Shown here in pieces: positions 34,610 to 43,313 of a stretch of 64,000 nucleotides of DNA (its first letter is position 1; every line of letters starts with the position of its first letter). The notes beneath the pieces are model-generated. The model had not been told where the DNA came from, did not search any database, and saw only the letters and a program-made list of their open reading frames with translations. The position numbers and the translations under genes were made by a program. This DNA comes from Rhodospirillaceae bacterium (GTDB taxonomy: Bacteria; Pseudomonadota; Alphaproteobacteria; Rhodospirillales; Rhodospirillaceae), in contig CANJSF010000015.1 of NCBI GenBank assembly GCA_947476925.1, positions 1-64,000 on the forward strand, written 5' to 3'.

Positions 34610-34665
34610 AGATTCGACATTCGCGTCTCAGTATCGTTGCATATCGCGTAGCGAATGTCTGATCT
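34610..34665. repeat. Second inverted repeat, downstream of the bactofilin-like gene
   Basis: Left arm 34610-34624 (AGATTCGACATTCGC) pairs with right arm 34651-34665 (GCGAATGTCTGATCT), 13 of 15 bases matching. ACATTCGC is also present in the arm of the repeat at 34510-34580. It begins four bases after the stop of the gene at 34669 and has no T run, so it is not a standard terminator. The two units look like copies of one palindromic element. Confidence 0.5.
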
Positions 34666-34668
34666 GCT

Positions 34669-36027
34669 TCACGAACCTGCGACTGGTGCGCTATTTTTTC
34701 GGCGTAAAGCCCATGCGGTGGAGAGCACAGCGCCTGCCCCGGTCATGATCGCCAAAATTTGAATCGCGCGGCCGACATACGGCACCGCCCCAAGTACAGC
34801 CAGCGCTAAAAAGCCCATCAACGTCCAGCCTACGAGCTTAGACACGCGTGTTTCTTGCCCTGGCTGGTTGCTTAGTGTGCGCACCATAAGGCCGCCCCAA
34901 AGGCACAGCGCAATCAGCCCCAAGCCAACCCCAATCGCGTAGGCTGCCGCACCCAGCAGGGCGAAGGGAATGCCGATGATGGTAATGCACACGGCGATCA
35001 AAGCGGCAGGAACAGCCACAAGGCTCACCATCCCCACCATCAAACTTGGAAGTGGCTCTTTGGCCAATCGCTCGGTTGACTGAACAACAAATTGAGGCGC
35101 AACGCCCAAGGCCAGCGCACCGCAAATAGCCAATGTCACAAGCACCGTCAGCCACGCGCGCATACCCATGGGCTGTGGTGAAATCAGGCCGGCGTCGCGA
35201 TCATCGGTATCGATTGTTATTTTACGGGCTGCTTTATGCGCGCCAGCGAGGTGTTCATCGACCTTGGCAGCGGCCTTGTCGATTTTTTCTCCTGCTTCAT
35301 CGATTCTGGCCACGGCCTCGTCAATCTTTGCCTTCGCTTCGTCGTGGACAGAGTTGTCCAATTCAATCGCAATCTTCCGCCCGTCGCGATCGGCCTTGCT
35401 GTTCTTGCCAAACTTACTTGATCCGCCAACGGTTACGCCCTCGGGCAACTCCGTCAGTCCCGGGGCCTTCAAGTTTCCGCCAATGGTGGTGCCCGGCGCA
35501 ATGCTGACACGACTTGAATCGATGGTCAGATTGCCACCAATCTTACCGGCAAATCTTACGCGATCACCCTCGATCTCGACATCGCCAGCATATACGCCAT
35601 TCATGTCAACCGCACCGCCAAGAACTTCTGTGTCGCCACCGACAGTCATTGCGGGACCAAGAATAATTTCGCCGCCAGCCAGGTTCAGGTCATCTCTCAC
35701 GCGAATATCCATCTCGATCTTGCCGGCGGCCGCATTAACATCACCCGCCGTGCCTCCGCGCATGGAAATCTGGCCGGCAACAACAGCGACGTGTTCAAAA
35801 TTTGAATTTTCAGTATCGATGTCGCCCGCAGCGCCGCCCAGTAACTTTGCGCCTGAATCTTTGACGGAAATACGGCCGCCAACACCACCGATCACATCTT
35901 TCATCTCCTTGGCGGTAATCGACACCGATTTAGCTGTTCCTGCTGCTGGAACATCAGATTCTTGGGCGTGTGCCGATAGTATAAGGGTGAGCGACAGTGT
36001 GGTTGTCAAAAGGACCTTTGAATTCAT
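34669..36027 (-). CDS. Exported bactofilin-like repeat protein with membrane domain
   Basis: This 452-residue protein has a Sec signal (cleavage near AHAQ) and then a right-handed beta-helix-like repeat region to about residue 215, built of short GG-rich turns (LGGAAGDID, MRGGTAGDVN, FAGKIGGNLTI) as in bactofilins. A coiled-coil with regular KIDEA repeats (about 230-265) and four or five membrane helices from about 290 follow. The polymer-like domain is thus outside the cytoplasm, unlike true bactofilins. It overlaps the small upstream gene by 4 nt. It may organise the cell envelope; I do not know a named function. Confidence 0.75.
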   Translation of the reverse strand: MNSKVLLTTTLSLTLILSAHAQESDVPAAGTAKSVSITAKEMKDVIGGVGGRISVKDSGAKLLGGAAGDIDTENSNFEHVAVVAGQISMRGGTAGDVNAAAGKIEMDIRVRDDLNLAGGEIILGPAMTVGGDTEVLGGAVDMNGVYAGDVEIEGDRVRFAGKIGGNLTIDSSRVSIAPGTTIGGNLKAPGLTELPEGVTVGGSSKFGKNSKADRDGRKIAIELDNSVHDEAKAKIDEAVARIDEAGEKIDKAAAKVDEHLAGAHKAARKITIDTDDRDAGLISPQPMGMRAWLTVLVTLAICGALALGVAPQFVVQSTERLAKEPLPSLMVGMVSLVAVPAALIAVCITIIGIPFALLGAAAYAIGVGLGLIALCLWGGLMVRTLSNQPGQETRVSKLVGWTLMGFLALAVLGAVPYVGRAIQILAIMTGAGAVLSTAWALRRKNSAPVAGS

Positions 36028-36338
36028 TTTCCGTCATCCTTCTCCAACGTCGCGCGCGCGTCATGGACCGAACGAAAAAGGCGTTTCATCAAGGCATCGC
36101 GCTTCGCCCGTCGCTCATCTTCAGCAAGGTGATCGGGCTGCCAGTTCTCAAGATCGGCGCGTGTCATCACGCCTTTTGTATCTAAGATCCGCTCAATTGC
36201 ATCGAATCGGTCGAATAATACCGACACTTCAGCCGATAGCGCCAGAATCATCGCATGCATCTGATCCATATTGGCATCTGCGAAATACTGCGGGCGTAAG
36301 CCCGCGGCCGCGCGAGGTGTTTGAATTTTGTTTGTCAC
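36024..36338 (-). CDS. Small hypothetical protein with coiled-coil helix
   Basis: This 104-residue soluble protein starts at GTG 36338, right after the methyltransferase stop. A longer frame from 36374 would overlap that gene. The central MHAMILALSAEVSVLFDRFDAIERIL is an amphipathic helix suited to a coiled coil, followed by a Lys/Arg/Asp-rich tail. It overlaps the bactofilin-like gene by ATGA, so it probably partners or regulates that membrane protein. I do not recognise the family. Confidence 0.65.
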   Translation of the reverse strand: MTNKIQTPRAAAGLRPQYFADANMDQMHAMILALSAEVSVLFDRFDAIERILDTKGVMTRADLENWQPDHLAEDERRAKRDALMKRLFRSVHDARATLEKDDGK

Positions 36339-36339
36339 G

Positions 36340-37521
36340 TTACTTTGACGCGCCCGCATACCATGCCTGCCCACCGCCGCGCGTAGAGCCCATAAATTTT
36401 TTATTGTCTACTTCGACGGCCGCATTCAGAGCATTTGCTTGCGCAACGCCAGGCCCAAAGCCTTCAAAATATTTGTCTGCTTCAAAACCTGCTTCCAGCG
36501 CTACATCCTTGAGTTCGAGATCGTGTACGGCACCCCAGAATGGCTCATTATTATTGTATGTGTCCCAATCACGCACGAATTGCCCCCATGGGTCGAAGCC
36601 TTTGTAGGGCGGCAATTCAGAGCACAGAAAAAGCCCACCAGGTTTCAACACACGCTGGGCTTCTTTAAAAATATTATATGTCGCACTTCTCGACGTTTCA
36701 TGTAGCGTCGCCAAGCAGCACACGAGATCGAAACTGCTATTGGCGAAGGTCATGTTTTCACCGCTCATTTGGTGAAAATGGATCGGCAAATGCAGTGATT
36801 CTGCGCGAGCATGCGCATATCGCAACACAGCCGCACCGACATCAATGGCGTGAAGCTCGGCGTCAGGGAACATCATCGATAGCCCGCCCGTTGAACCACC
36901 CGCTGTGCAGCCAATTTCCAGAATCTTTTTTGGTTTCAAATCTGGTCGTGACTGCGCCACCATCATCGCAGCGGCTTTGCCAATGCCGTCCATCCGCGGA
37001 CCAAATAAGCCTTGGGTATAAATATAGCCGCCGCGGTCATACAACGCGCCAGCTGTAATATCCCCCGGCATCAAATCGGCGCCATAGCCGCCGGGCGTGG
37101 CGTGATTATGGTTATTTATGATGTAAGGCGGCACTTCGAAGTTCGGATCAAGCGTCAACGAGCCTTTCGTTTTGCCATTGGCAAATTTCTGAGCGGTGTC
37201 GATCAGGCTTGGCAATTGGCGTTGAATGCTCTCATCCACTGCGTTCCACATCATTTCCTGAATCGTGCGCTGGAACGAGCTGGTCATTTGGTAAAAGGGC
37301 TGGCGCACCATTTCTTTGCGAATTTCGTGGCGATCAAGCGGTGCGCGACCATGGCGGCGCTGGAAACTCGGTAGAACGTGATTATCGTAAACGGCCTTAT
37401 TGCCAGGCGTGATATAATTGAGAACGTGCTTGCCCAGTTCATTGATGTACGCTTGCCGCGCCGCTTCGTCCAACGATGCAACGGGTAACACGCCATGAGC
37501 CTCTTGCTTAACAGCGGCCAT
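36340..37521 (-). CDS. Class I SAM-dependent methyltransferase
   Basis: This 393-residue protein has a C-terminal Rossmann methyltransferase domain: motif I KKILEIGCTAGGSTGGLS, motif II AELHAIDVGAAVLRYA and motif IV FDLVCCLATLHETSRS. The N-terminal 170 residues form an extra helical domain with an NNHNHATPGGYG loop. I chose ATG at 37521, with GGGAGGG upstream; a start at 37596 would add 25 unlikely residues. The substrate is unknown, though the neighbouring FAD monooxygenase and VOC genes make a phenolic or small aromatic compound plausible. Confidence 0.8.
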   Translation of the reverse strand: MAAVKQEAHGVLPVASLDEAARQAYINELGKHVLNYITPGNKAVYDNHVLPSFQRRHGRAPLDRHEIRKEMVRQPFYQMTSSFQRTIQEMMWNAVDESIQRQLPSLIDTAQKFANGKTKGSLTLDPNFEVPPYIINNHNHATPGGYGADLMPGDITAGALYDRGGYIYTQGLFGPRMDGIGKAAAMMVAQSRPDLKPKKILEIGCTAGGSTGGLSMMFPDAELHAIDVGAAVLRYAHARAESLHLPIHFHQMSGENMTFANSSFDLVCCLATLHETSRSATYNIFKEAQRVLKPGGLFLCSELPPYKGFDPWGQFVRDWDTYNNNEPFWGAVHDLELKDVALEAGFEADKYFEGFGPGVAQANALNAAVEVDNKKFMGSTRGGGQAWYAGASK

Positions 37522-37610
37522 CAAGGCCCTCCCTAAACGTCCCGAATACGGTAGGAAATGGTATCGCGACAGGCCGGACGCGACAAGCACGCCCAAGCCA
37601 TTGCGGCAGC

Positions 37611-37709
37611 TTACGGTCTGCCGGTCGCTTGCTTCACCAGCACAAAATCAATGAAAATCGAGCCTGGCGCCTGTTCCCAGCGAACATTGCGATCTGAGTG
37701 CTGCCACGT
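37611..37709 (-). other. In-frame protein-like tail beyond a VOC stop codon (uncertain)
   Basis: Directly after the TAA of the VOC gene, the same frame runs 32 more codons (TWQHSDRNVRWEQAPGSIFI and on to ATGRP) before the next stop. The composition is protein-like, so it may be the eroded C-terminus of a lost gene. At this length it could also be chance. Confidence 0.25.
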
Positions 37710-38648
37710 TTATGTTTCGATTAAGTGGTGGATCACGCCATGCGGGGCACGAATCGTCAGTGATTGAATTTTGCCATAGGGCGACAGCGAGGTTTCAGTG
37801 ACAGGCGATAGAATCTCAACGCCAAATGACTTTGCTTCGCGCGCATGGTCGGCAATGTGATCGACAAAAACAGTTCCGCCGGCCAAGCCTCTGTTTGGGA
37901 ACACCGCGCGCTCGCGTAACGACTGATACGCGCCTTGCGGCAAACCATAATGGATAATACCGAAGTAAGGCTCTGTTTTTTTCATACCGATGTTTTTGGC
38001 GCGCAGTTGCAGTTTATGGGGCGTGCCCACCAGCTTTGAGAAGCTGTCGTCATCAATGGCGTATTCGTGAACAACCGATAAGCCCAGCACCTTTTCATAA
38101 AAGTCCACGACCTTGGGCTGGTCCTCCACGGGGCTCGAAATACTTTGCGGCTCGGAAAACATTTTGTCTGTCGTTGTCGCAAAATCTTTAAAAAAATCAC
38201 GCGGGCCGCTAATCAGTGCCGTCACAATTTCATCCGGACCCCACAGGTGACCCTCGATGAATTTGCCGTTGGGCAGGTCGTATTCAGAAATGTCGTCTTT
38301 CAGTTTAAACCCTTGCGCCTGCACATGAGCGTTGGCTGCGTGGAAGTCAGGAGCATAAAAATCAATGACCTTCAACGCGTCGCAATCGAACCCCGAGCCG
38401 CGGTTGCGAATGACGATGGGCGAGATCGGGTCAAACTGAACCAATCGCACGCCAAAGTGCGTGCCGGGTGTTTCCAGCAGTAGTGTGGTGGCGCCGTGGC
38501 CCGTTAGGCCCCACAGCGCTTGCACCTGCGCGCGGTCTAGGTTTTGCTCGACAACGGCTTTAAGCCCAAACACGCCCTCGAACAGAGCGCGATGTGCGGC
38601 AATACTTTCGCACGATATGATCGGGCCATGGATGAAGCGAACACTCAT
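37710..38648 (-). CDS. Two-module VOC family protein (extradiol-dioxygenase-like fold)
   Basis: This 312-residue protein has two VOC modules, RFIHGPIISCESIAAHRALFEGVFGL and VVDFYEKVLGLSVVHEYAIDD, separated by a linker. A His stands in the first strand (FIHGP) and another near the end (HGVIHHLIET), but the spacing does not clearly match a metal site. I chose ATG at 38648 because AAGGA lies upstream; the frame from 38702 runs through the amidohydrolase remnant. It follows the FAD monooxygenase gene, a pairing often seen in aromatic catabolism, though ring-cleavage activity is not shown. Confidence 0.75.
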   Translation of the reverse strand: MSVRFIHGPIISCESIAAHRALFEGVFGLKAVVEQNLDRAQVQALWGLTGHGATTLLLETPGTHFGVRLVQFDPISPIVIRNRGSGFDCDALKVIDFYAPDFHAANAHVQAQGFKLKDDISEYDLPNGKFIEGHLWGPDEIVTALISGPRDFFKDFATTTDKMFSEPQSISSPVEDQPKVVDFYEKVLGLSVVHEYAIDDDSFSKLVGTPHKLQLRAKNIGMKKTEPYFGIIHYGLPQGAYQSLRERAVFPNRGLAGGTVFVDHIADHAREAKSFGVEILSPVTETSLSPYGKIQSLTIRAPHGVIHHLIET

Positions 38649-38664
38649 ATCAAGTCCTTGTAAT

Positions 38665-38834
38665 CTATTGCACGCGTTTTCCGCCTCGGTAAACGGCCGC
38701 AATGCGGTTCAGATTGGCCCAATCGCGCCTGGGGGTCTGCGTCAAGTAGCACCATGTCGGCCCATTTGCCACGCTCGAGTGAGCTGAACTCTTTTTCGTG
38801 ATCCAGAAAAATAGCGCCTGACTCACCTACAATG
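38665..38834 (-). pseudogene. Amidohydrolase C-terminal remnant with a frameshift
   Basis: On the minus strand this segment encodes AIFLDHEKEFSSLERGK, then WADMVLLDADP, the typical C-terminal end of imidazolonepropionase-like amidohydrolases. The frame breaks at a run of five C (complement of 38731-38735). Removing one C gives DADPRRDWANLNRIAAVYRG and ends GKRVQ-stop at 38665, again the family's expected ending. The catalytic barrel is missing; the next gene ends at 38854. It is therefore a truncated, frameshifted relic between the monooxygenase and VOC genes. Confidence 0.8.
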
Positions 38835-38853
38835 TCGACTTCGAGCTCCTCAA

Positions 38854-40047
38854 TTAGGCGATAGCCTCTGAACGTCGATACGAATTGATGAGCGCATTGT
38901 CCATTAAAAAGGCGCGATGTTTGTCGCGATCGGCAATGATGGCTTGCATATCTTTCAATGCTTCGCGGCGTTTGGCCGGGTCGGCCTCACGATGCCGGCG
39001 GTAATTTGCATCCGATGTCGAGTGAATATCATCAACCGCCGCCGATCGACGCTGGCGGGTGTACTTCGCCAGCAGAGCGGTGGCGTTTGCACCATCATAA
39101 ATAGCGATCAGTTTGTCAGCGAGATTGAATGCATCCTGCACACCGCCGTTCATACCAAATCCGCCGGCCGGACTGTTGAGGTGTGCAGCGTCGCCCACCA
39201 GCAGCATCCGCCCTAAGTGAAATGTATCGGCCACGCGCTTGTGCACGCGATACAGCCGCGCGGTCATCAACGCAAAGGGCGCGCCAGCGGGACAAATTTT
39301 CGCCAACTTGGCTTGGACAATGTCATCGGACAACGTGTCCTCATCACGGGACTCGGGCGGCGGTGACCAGCCAATGCGCCACATGAAGCGCGTGTGAAAC
39401 ATGCTGAAGGGCCCGAAGTCCGACCAGTAGTAATTCACTCCCAACAGCCCGGGCATATGATCGTGGAAAGCAAAGGGCGAGCCGACCGTGAACGACACGG
39501 CAGGATAAGTCTCGCCCTCAAAGCCAATACCTAGCTGCGTGCGCACCACTGATGCCGCGCCATCGGCGGCGATTAACCACGCTCCATCAAGTGTTTCGAT
39601 TTTACCGTTGCGTGTGAAGGTCGCGCGAACACCTTCTGATGTTTGTCCAACGTCGGTGACAGCAGCCCCAAAGATCAACGATCCCGGTGCTTCTTTTTCG
39701 AGGGCCGCGGCCGCCACGGTGACTAAATTGAATTGTTCGCATTGCAGCCGGAAAGGATAGCGCGTTTCATCGGCGAGCAAGCCAAAGTCAAAGATTGCGG
39801 CTTCACCAGTTTCAAGAATGCGGTATTGCCATTGTGGCGCGGGACGTCCCAGGCCGATCAACTGGGTGGTCAGCCCCAAGGTGTCGAGCAACTCTAACGT
39901 TGGGGCATGGAAGGTCGAAGCCCGCGGTTCAGAATGAAGCGCTTCGGCTTTCTCCAAAACGCTGACCGCAATCCCCGCGCGCGCCAGTTTCAGCGCGGCA
40001 ACAAGCCCAACAGGCCCCGCGCCAACAATGATGACGCGCTTGCTCAC
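38854..40047 (-). CDS. FAD-dependent aromatic-ring-type monooxygenase
   Basis: This 397-residue PHBH-fold flavoprotein has the FAD dinucleotide motif VIIVGAGPVGLVAALKLARAG, the DG motif WLIAADGAASVVR and the GD motif LLVGDAAHLNSPAGGFGMN. Such enzymes hydroxylate phenols or related rings with NAD(P)H and O2. The start overlaps the stop of the SDR gene by 4 nt. The family does not give the exact substrate. With the neighbouring VOC and amidohydrolase relic, this looks like part of an aromatic-catabolism cluster that has been eroded. Confidence 0.9.
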   Translation of the reverse strand: MSKRVIIVGAGPVGLVAALKLARAGIAVSVLEKAEALHSEPRASTFHAPTLELLDTLGLTTQLIGLGRPAPQWQYRILETGEAAIFDFGLLADETRYPFRLQCEQFNLVTVAAAALEKEAPGSLIFGAAVTDVGQTSEGVRATFTRNGKIETLDGAWLIAADGAASVVRTQLGIGFEGETYPAVSFTVGSPFAFHDHMPGLLGVNYYWSDFGPFSMFHTRFMWRIGWSPPPESRDEDTLSDDIVQAKLAKICPAGAPFALMTARLYRVHKRVADTFHLGRMLLVGDAAHLNSPAGGFGMNGGVQDAFNLADKLIAIYDGANATALLAKYTRQRRSAAVDDIHSTSDANYRRHREADPAKRREALKDMQAIIADRDKHRAFLMDNALINSYRRSEAIA

Positions 40048-40814
40048 CAGGGCAAAGTTGTTCCATCGAAATTAAAGAACGTCGCCGTTTGCTCTATCGT
40101 CAGTTTCTCGGTTATGGCGCTGAGTTCTTTCACTGCCAATTCCGTCGTCCGCAATGGCATGCGACCGCGTGCTGCGGCCATCATGTCGGTGTCGACGGGG
40201 CCGGGATTAATCAGCGCCAGAGCAATGCCTTTGTCTTTCATGGAATAAGACACATTCTTCATCGCCATGTTCACTGCCGCTTTGCTGGCACGGTAGAACG
40301 GTTGGCGGTTCGAACTTACGCCGGCGATGGAGCCTTCGCTGGAGGATACAACCACCACTTTCTTTTGTTTGCTGGCGGCCAAGTGCTCGGTGAAGGCCTC
40401 GGTCATTTTCAGTGGGCCACGGACGTTGGTGTTCATCACGTCGTCAAAGCTCGCGTAATCAATGCTGCCGAAGCGCTGTTTTTCGGGCGAACCGGTGATG
40501 CCAGCGTTATTGACCAGAATGTCGATGGGTTGGCCTTTATACTTTGCGGCTAGCGCATCGATTGCGGCAAGGTCCGTGACGTCCAGGGCCTCGACTACAA
40601 CCGACTTGTTGGCTTTGGCAAGGGCGTTCAGTTCTGTTGCCTCTGCTGGTTTGCGCGCCGTGGCAATGACTTTGTAGCCCTTGGCGGCATACTGTTTGGC
40701 GAACTCAAGTCCAATACCGCGATTGGCGCCAGTCACCAAAATGGTATCGGCGTTCGCGGTGCTCGCCCACAAAACGATGCATCCGATGGCAATGCTTTTC
40801 AATCCGCTCAACAT
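40044..40814 (-). CDS. Short-chain dehydrogenase/reductase with an N-terminal export signal
   Basis: This 256-residue classical SDR has TGANRGIG (28-35), NNAG (102-105), Ser157-159 and Tyr174-Lys178 (YRASK), so it is catalytically complete. The first 22 residues form a Sec-type signal (KSIAIGCIVLWASTANA), and the SDR fold starts immediately after as DTILVTGANRG. NAD(P) enzymes are normally cytoplasmic, so a periplasmic or membrane-anchored location is odd. The hydrophobic stretch might instead act as an anchor facing the cytosol. It is co-translated with the FAD monooxygenase. Confidence 0.82.
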   Translation of the reverse strand: MLSGLKSIAIGCIVLWASTANADTILVTGANRGIGLEFAKQYAAKGYKVIATARKPAEATELNALAKANKSVVVEALDVTDLAAIDALAAKYKGQPIDILVNNAGITGSPEKQRFGSIDYASFDDVMNTNVRGPLKMTEAFTEHLAASKQKKVVVVSSSEGSIAGVSSNRQPFYRASKAAVNMAMKNVSYSMKDKGIALALINPGPVDTDMMAAARGRMPLRTTELAVKELSAITEKLTIEQTATFFNFDGTTLPW

Positions 40815-41008
40815 GACACTTCTCCCTCACTTATGATTCATGACAGTTTATCGCAGTTAGCATGGGCCTGTCGTCTTGCCCAGAGCCCGACCGCATATCG
40901 GCCGCGCTGTGTGCTCGTCCATGACGGGACTCCCGCCCGCACGGGCGCTTCTCTATAGTGTCTGCCTCGCGTTAGCTCACTTTAAAGTCTCCGGGGGGAC
41001 CGCCGCCT

Positions 41009-42307
41009 ATGACTGCCCAGCCCACATTTATTCAGCGCCAACTTGCTCGCGTATCCAAAGTCGAACCGCAAGAGGCTACGGCTGTTCTTGCCGCTTTCTT
41101 CCTCTTTTTCTTCGTTCTGGGCAGCTACTTCGCTGTGCGCCCTGTCCGCGAGACAATCGGCACAATCTTGGGCCGGACCTATGTTGCCGACTTATGGCTT
41201 TACACCGCCATTTTCTCTATCGCCATCGTGCCGATCTACGGCTGGCTGGTGGGCCAAGTGCGCCGTAGTATTTTACTCCCCTGCATTTACGGCTTCACGG
41301 CCGTGGTGATGGTTGCCATCGGTATTTCTCTCAGTGCCGACGAAACCAATAAGCCGGTCGGCGCGTTCTTTTATGTATTCATCAGCGTTCTGAACCTGAT
41401 GTTGGTCTCGGTGTTCTGGAGCTTCTTGCTGGAAATGTTTTCCAGCGAGCAGACCAAACGGTTATTTGGCTTTATTGCTGCCGGCGGAACGTTGGGCGCG
41501 TTGGTCGGGCCACTGATGACCCGGCTGTTGGCCGAGTCCATTGGAAATTCCGGCATTCTTTACGTGGGCGCTGCGGGCTTTGTTGGCGCTATTTTGTGTC
41601 AGCGAATTTTGTTGGGAATTTGGCAACCCAAGGAGACGGCCGCTGCTGCTGGGCAAAAGCCCGACAGGGGTGTGGGCGGCAACCCATTCTCGGGCATAAC
41701 AATTGTTCTGAAGTCACCGTATTTGCTGGGGATTGCTTCATTCGTGGTGCTGCTATCAATCGCCAACACCATTCTCTACTTCGAGCAACTGCGCATCGTC
41801 GAGGAAACCTTCAAAGAAACATCGCGTCGCACAGAGGTTTTCGCCAACATTGATTTTATCGTTCAATCGCTCACCATTTTCACGCAATTTTTCCTGACCG
41901 GTCGTATAGCTTCGATCTTTGGCGTGCGTGCGTTGTTAACCTTCCTGCCCATCGCCATGGTCATCGGCTTTTTGGTGCTGGCGGTCTCGCCCGTGTTTGC
42001 GGTTCTTGCAGTCGTGTTTGTATTGCGTCGCTGGGGAGAGTACGCATTTATTCGCCCCGGTCGCGAAATGCTGTTCAGCCGACTGGACACCGAGACAAAA
42101 TATAAAGCCAAAAACTTCATCGACGTGCCTGTCTACCGCGCAGCTGATTACGTTGGCGCCCAAGCCAAAACCGCAATCGAGGTGGTCGGCATGGCCCCGT
42201 CTGTGGCCTTGGTAATTGGCGCGGCTATGGCCGCACTGTGGGCGTTTAACGGCTGGATGCTTGGCAAGAAACATGATGGCCCAGTCCCCCCTGCGGGTCG
42301 TCACTAA
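41009..42307 (+). CDS. MFS/nucleotide-carrier-like membrane transporter
   Basis: This 432-residue protein has about twelve membrane helices. The N-terminal region FFFVLGSYFAVRPVRETIGTILG and the central FGFIAAGGTLGALVGPL resemble the family that includes the bacterial ATP/ADP (Npt/Tlc) carriers and related MFS permeases common in free-living proteobacteria. Transport of nucleotides is not implied. It stands alone with a terminator 35 nt after its stop. A 194-nt gap upstream, in which I see no gene, should hold the divergent promoters. Confidence 0.78.
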   Translation: MTAQPTFIQRQLARVSKVEPQEATAVLAAFFLFFFVLGSYFAVRPVRETIGTILGRTYVADLWLYTAIFSIAIVPIYGWLVGQVRRSILLPCIYGFTAVVMVAIGISLSADETNKPVGAFFYVFISVLNLMLVSVFWSFLLEMFSSEQTKRLFGFIAAGGTLGALVGPLMTRLLAESIGNSGILYVGAAGFVGAILCQRILLGIWQPKETAAAAGQKPDRGVGGNPFSGITIVLKSPYLLGIASFVVLLSIANTILYFEQLRIVEETFKETSRRTEVFANIDFIVQSLTIFTQFFLTGRIASIFGVRALLTFLPIAMVIGFLVLAVSPVFAVLAVVFVLRRWGEYAFIRPGREMLFSRLDTETKYKAKNFIDVPVYRAADYVGAQAKTAIEVVGMAPSVALVIGAAMAALWAFNGWMLGKKHDGPVPPAGRH

Positions 42308-42341
42308 GAAGTGACTCAGACGCGATCACTATTGTTGTCGG

Positions 42342-42380
42342 GGCGGTTATTGATCACAGTAACCGCCTCGATTCTTTTTT
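42342..42380 (+). terminator. Rho-independent terminator
   Basis: GGCGGTTA (42342-42349) pairs with TAACCGCC (42360-42367) around a 10-nt loop, followed five bases later by a T-rich tail ending in six T (42375-42380). It ends the transporter transcript. Confidence 0.85.
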
Positions 42381-42408
42381 AAGCTACGTTCCGAGGGGGG
42401 ATCTCACC

Positions 42409-43227
42409 ATGTTTAACCGCCGCACACTGATTGCAACAATGGCCACGCTCAGCTTTATGGCCCATTGCGGAAATGTCTCCATCAACAAGGCATCCGCTCA
42501 AGAAGGTGCGCCAAAAGCAGCGCCTGTTTTGCCTTCGATGAAGGGGGAGACCGTCGTGGTGGCCGGAGCGACGGGTCGTAGCGGCAAGGTGGTGGTTGAG
42601 TTACTCAAGGCCGATGGTGTGAAGGTGCGTGCCTTCTCGCGCAACATTGAAAAAGCCAAAGCTGAAGTTCCGGGCGTCGAGTGGATTTCCGCCGACGTCA
42701 AAGATGCCAAAAGCATCAAAGGGATTGCCAAGGGCGCGGACCGCATGGTCATCGCGCTGGGCTCCAACAGCTTCAAAGACCCAACAAATAAGCCCGAGTT
42801 GGTCGACAACATGGGCGTTGCGCTTTTGGCCGCAGAAGCCAAAGCGGCGGGCCTGAAACAAGTTGTGCTGATCTCTTCGGCGGGCGTGACCAAAGCCAAG
42901 CCCAGCGAGGAGGGTTTTGCCAAGATCATGTACACGGTGATGAGCAGCAAATTGGAAGGCGAGAATGCGCTACGCAAAAGTGGCGTGAGCTACACAATCC
43001 TGCGCCCGGTGGGTTTATGGGATAAGCCGGCGGGCCAGTTCGGCATTGCATTTCTGCAGGGTGATGTTCCGGTGTCGGCGATGATTGCGCGCGCTGATGT
43101 GGCGGCGGTGGCCGTCAATGCACTGAACAATCCCGATGCCAAAAACAAAACGTTTACGTTGTTCAATGTTGCTCAGCCGCAGGCCGATGGCTGGAAATCG
43201 GCACTCGGGGCGGTCGCGGCAGATTAA
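42409..43227 (+). CDS. Tat-exported NAD(P)-binding atypical SDR protein
   Basis: This 272-residue protein starts with a twin-arginine signal (FNRRTLIATMATLSFMAHCG, cleavage likely near ASAQ). An NmrA/NAD(P)H-binding-type Rossmann domain follows: VVVAGATGRSGKVVVELLKADG, WISADVKDAKSIKGIAKGADRMVIALGS and YTILRPVGLWDKPAG. Tat export would allow a folded, cofactor-loaded enzyme to cross the membrane. The ribosome site GAGGGGGG is strong. The role is unknown. It converges with the VOC gene at 43314. Confidence 0.82.
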   Translation: MFNRRTLIATMATLSFMAHCGNVSINKASAQEGAPKAAPVLPSMKGETVVVAGATGRSGKVVVELLKADGVKVRAFSRNIEKAKAEVPGVEWISADVKDAKSIKGIAKGADRMVIALGSNSFKDPTNKPELVDNMGVALLAAEAKAAGLKQVVLISSAGVTKAKPSEEGFAKIMYTVMSSKLEGENALRKSGVSYTILRPVGLWDKPAGQFGIAFLQGDVPVSAMIARADVAAVAVNALNNPDAKNKTFTLFNVAQPQADGWKSALGAVAAD

Positions 43228-43313
43228 GTTAGCTGTTTAGGCGCTTCGTTTAATCGTATTGGCGCGCGAGAACTCGGCTGGCCGCGGTAGTCGAAACTCT
43301 AGACCGCCCGGCG

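Noticed and set aside
35168-36607. 479-codon plus-strand frame
   Set aside because: Antisense to the bactofilin-like gene and neighbours; a Ser/Pro-rich shadow of Gly/Asp-rich repeats.
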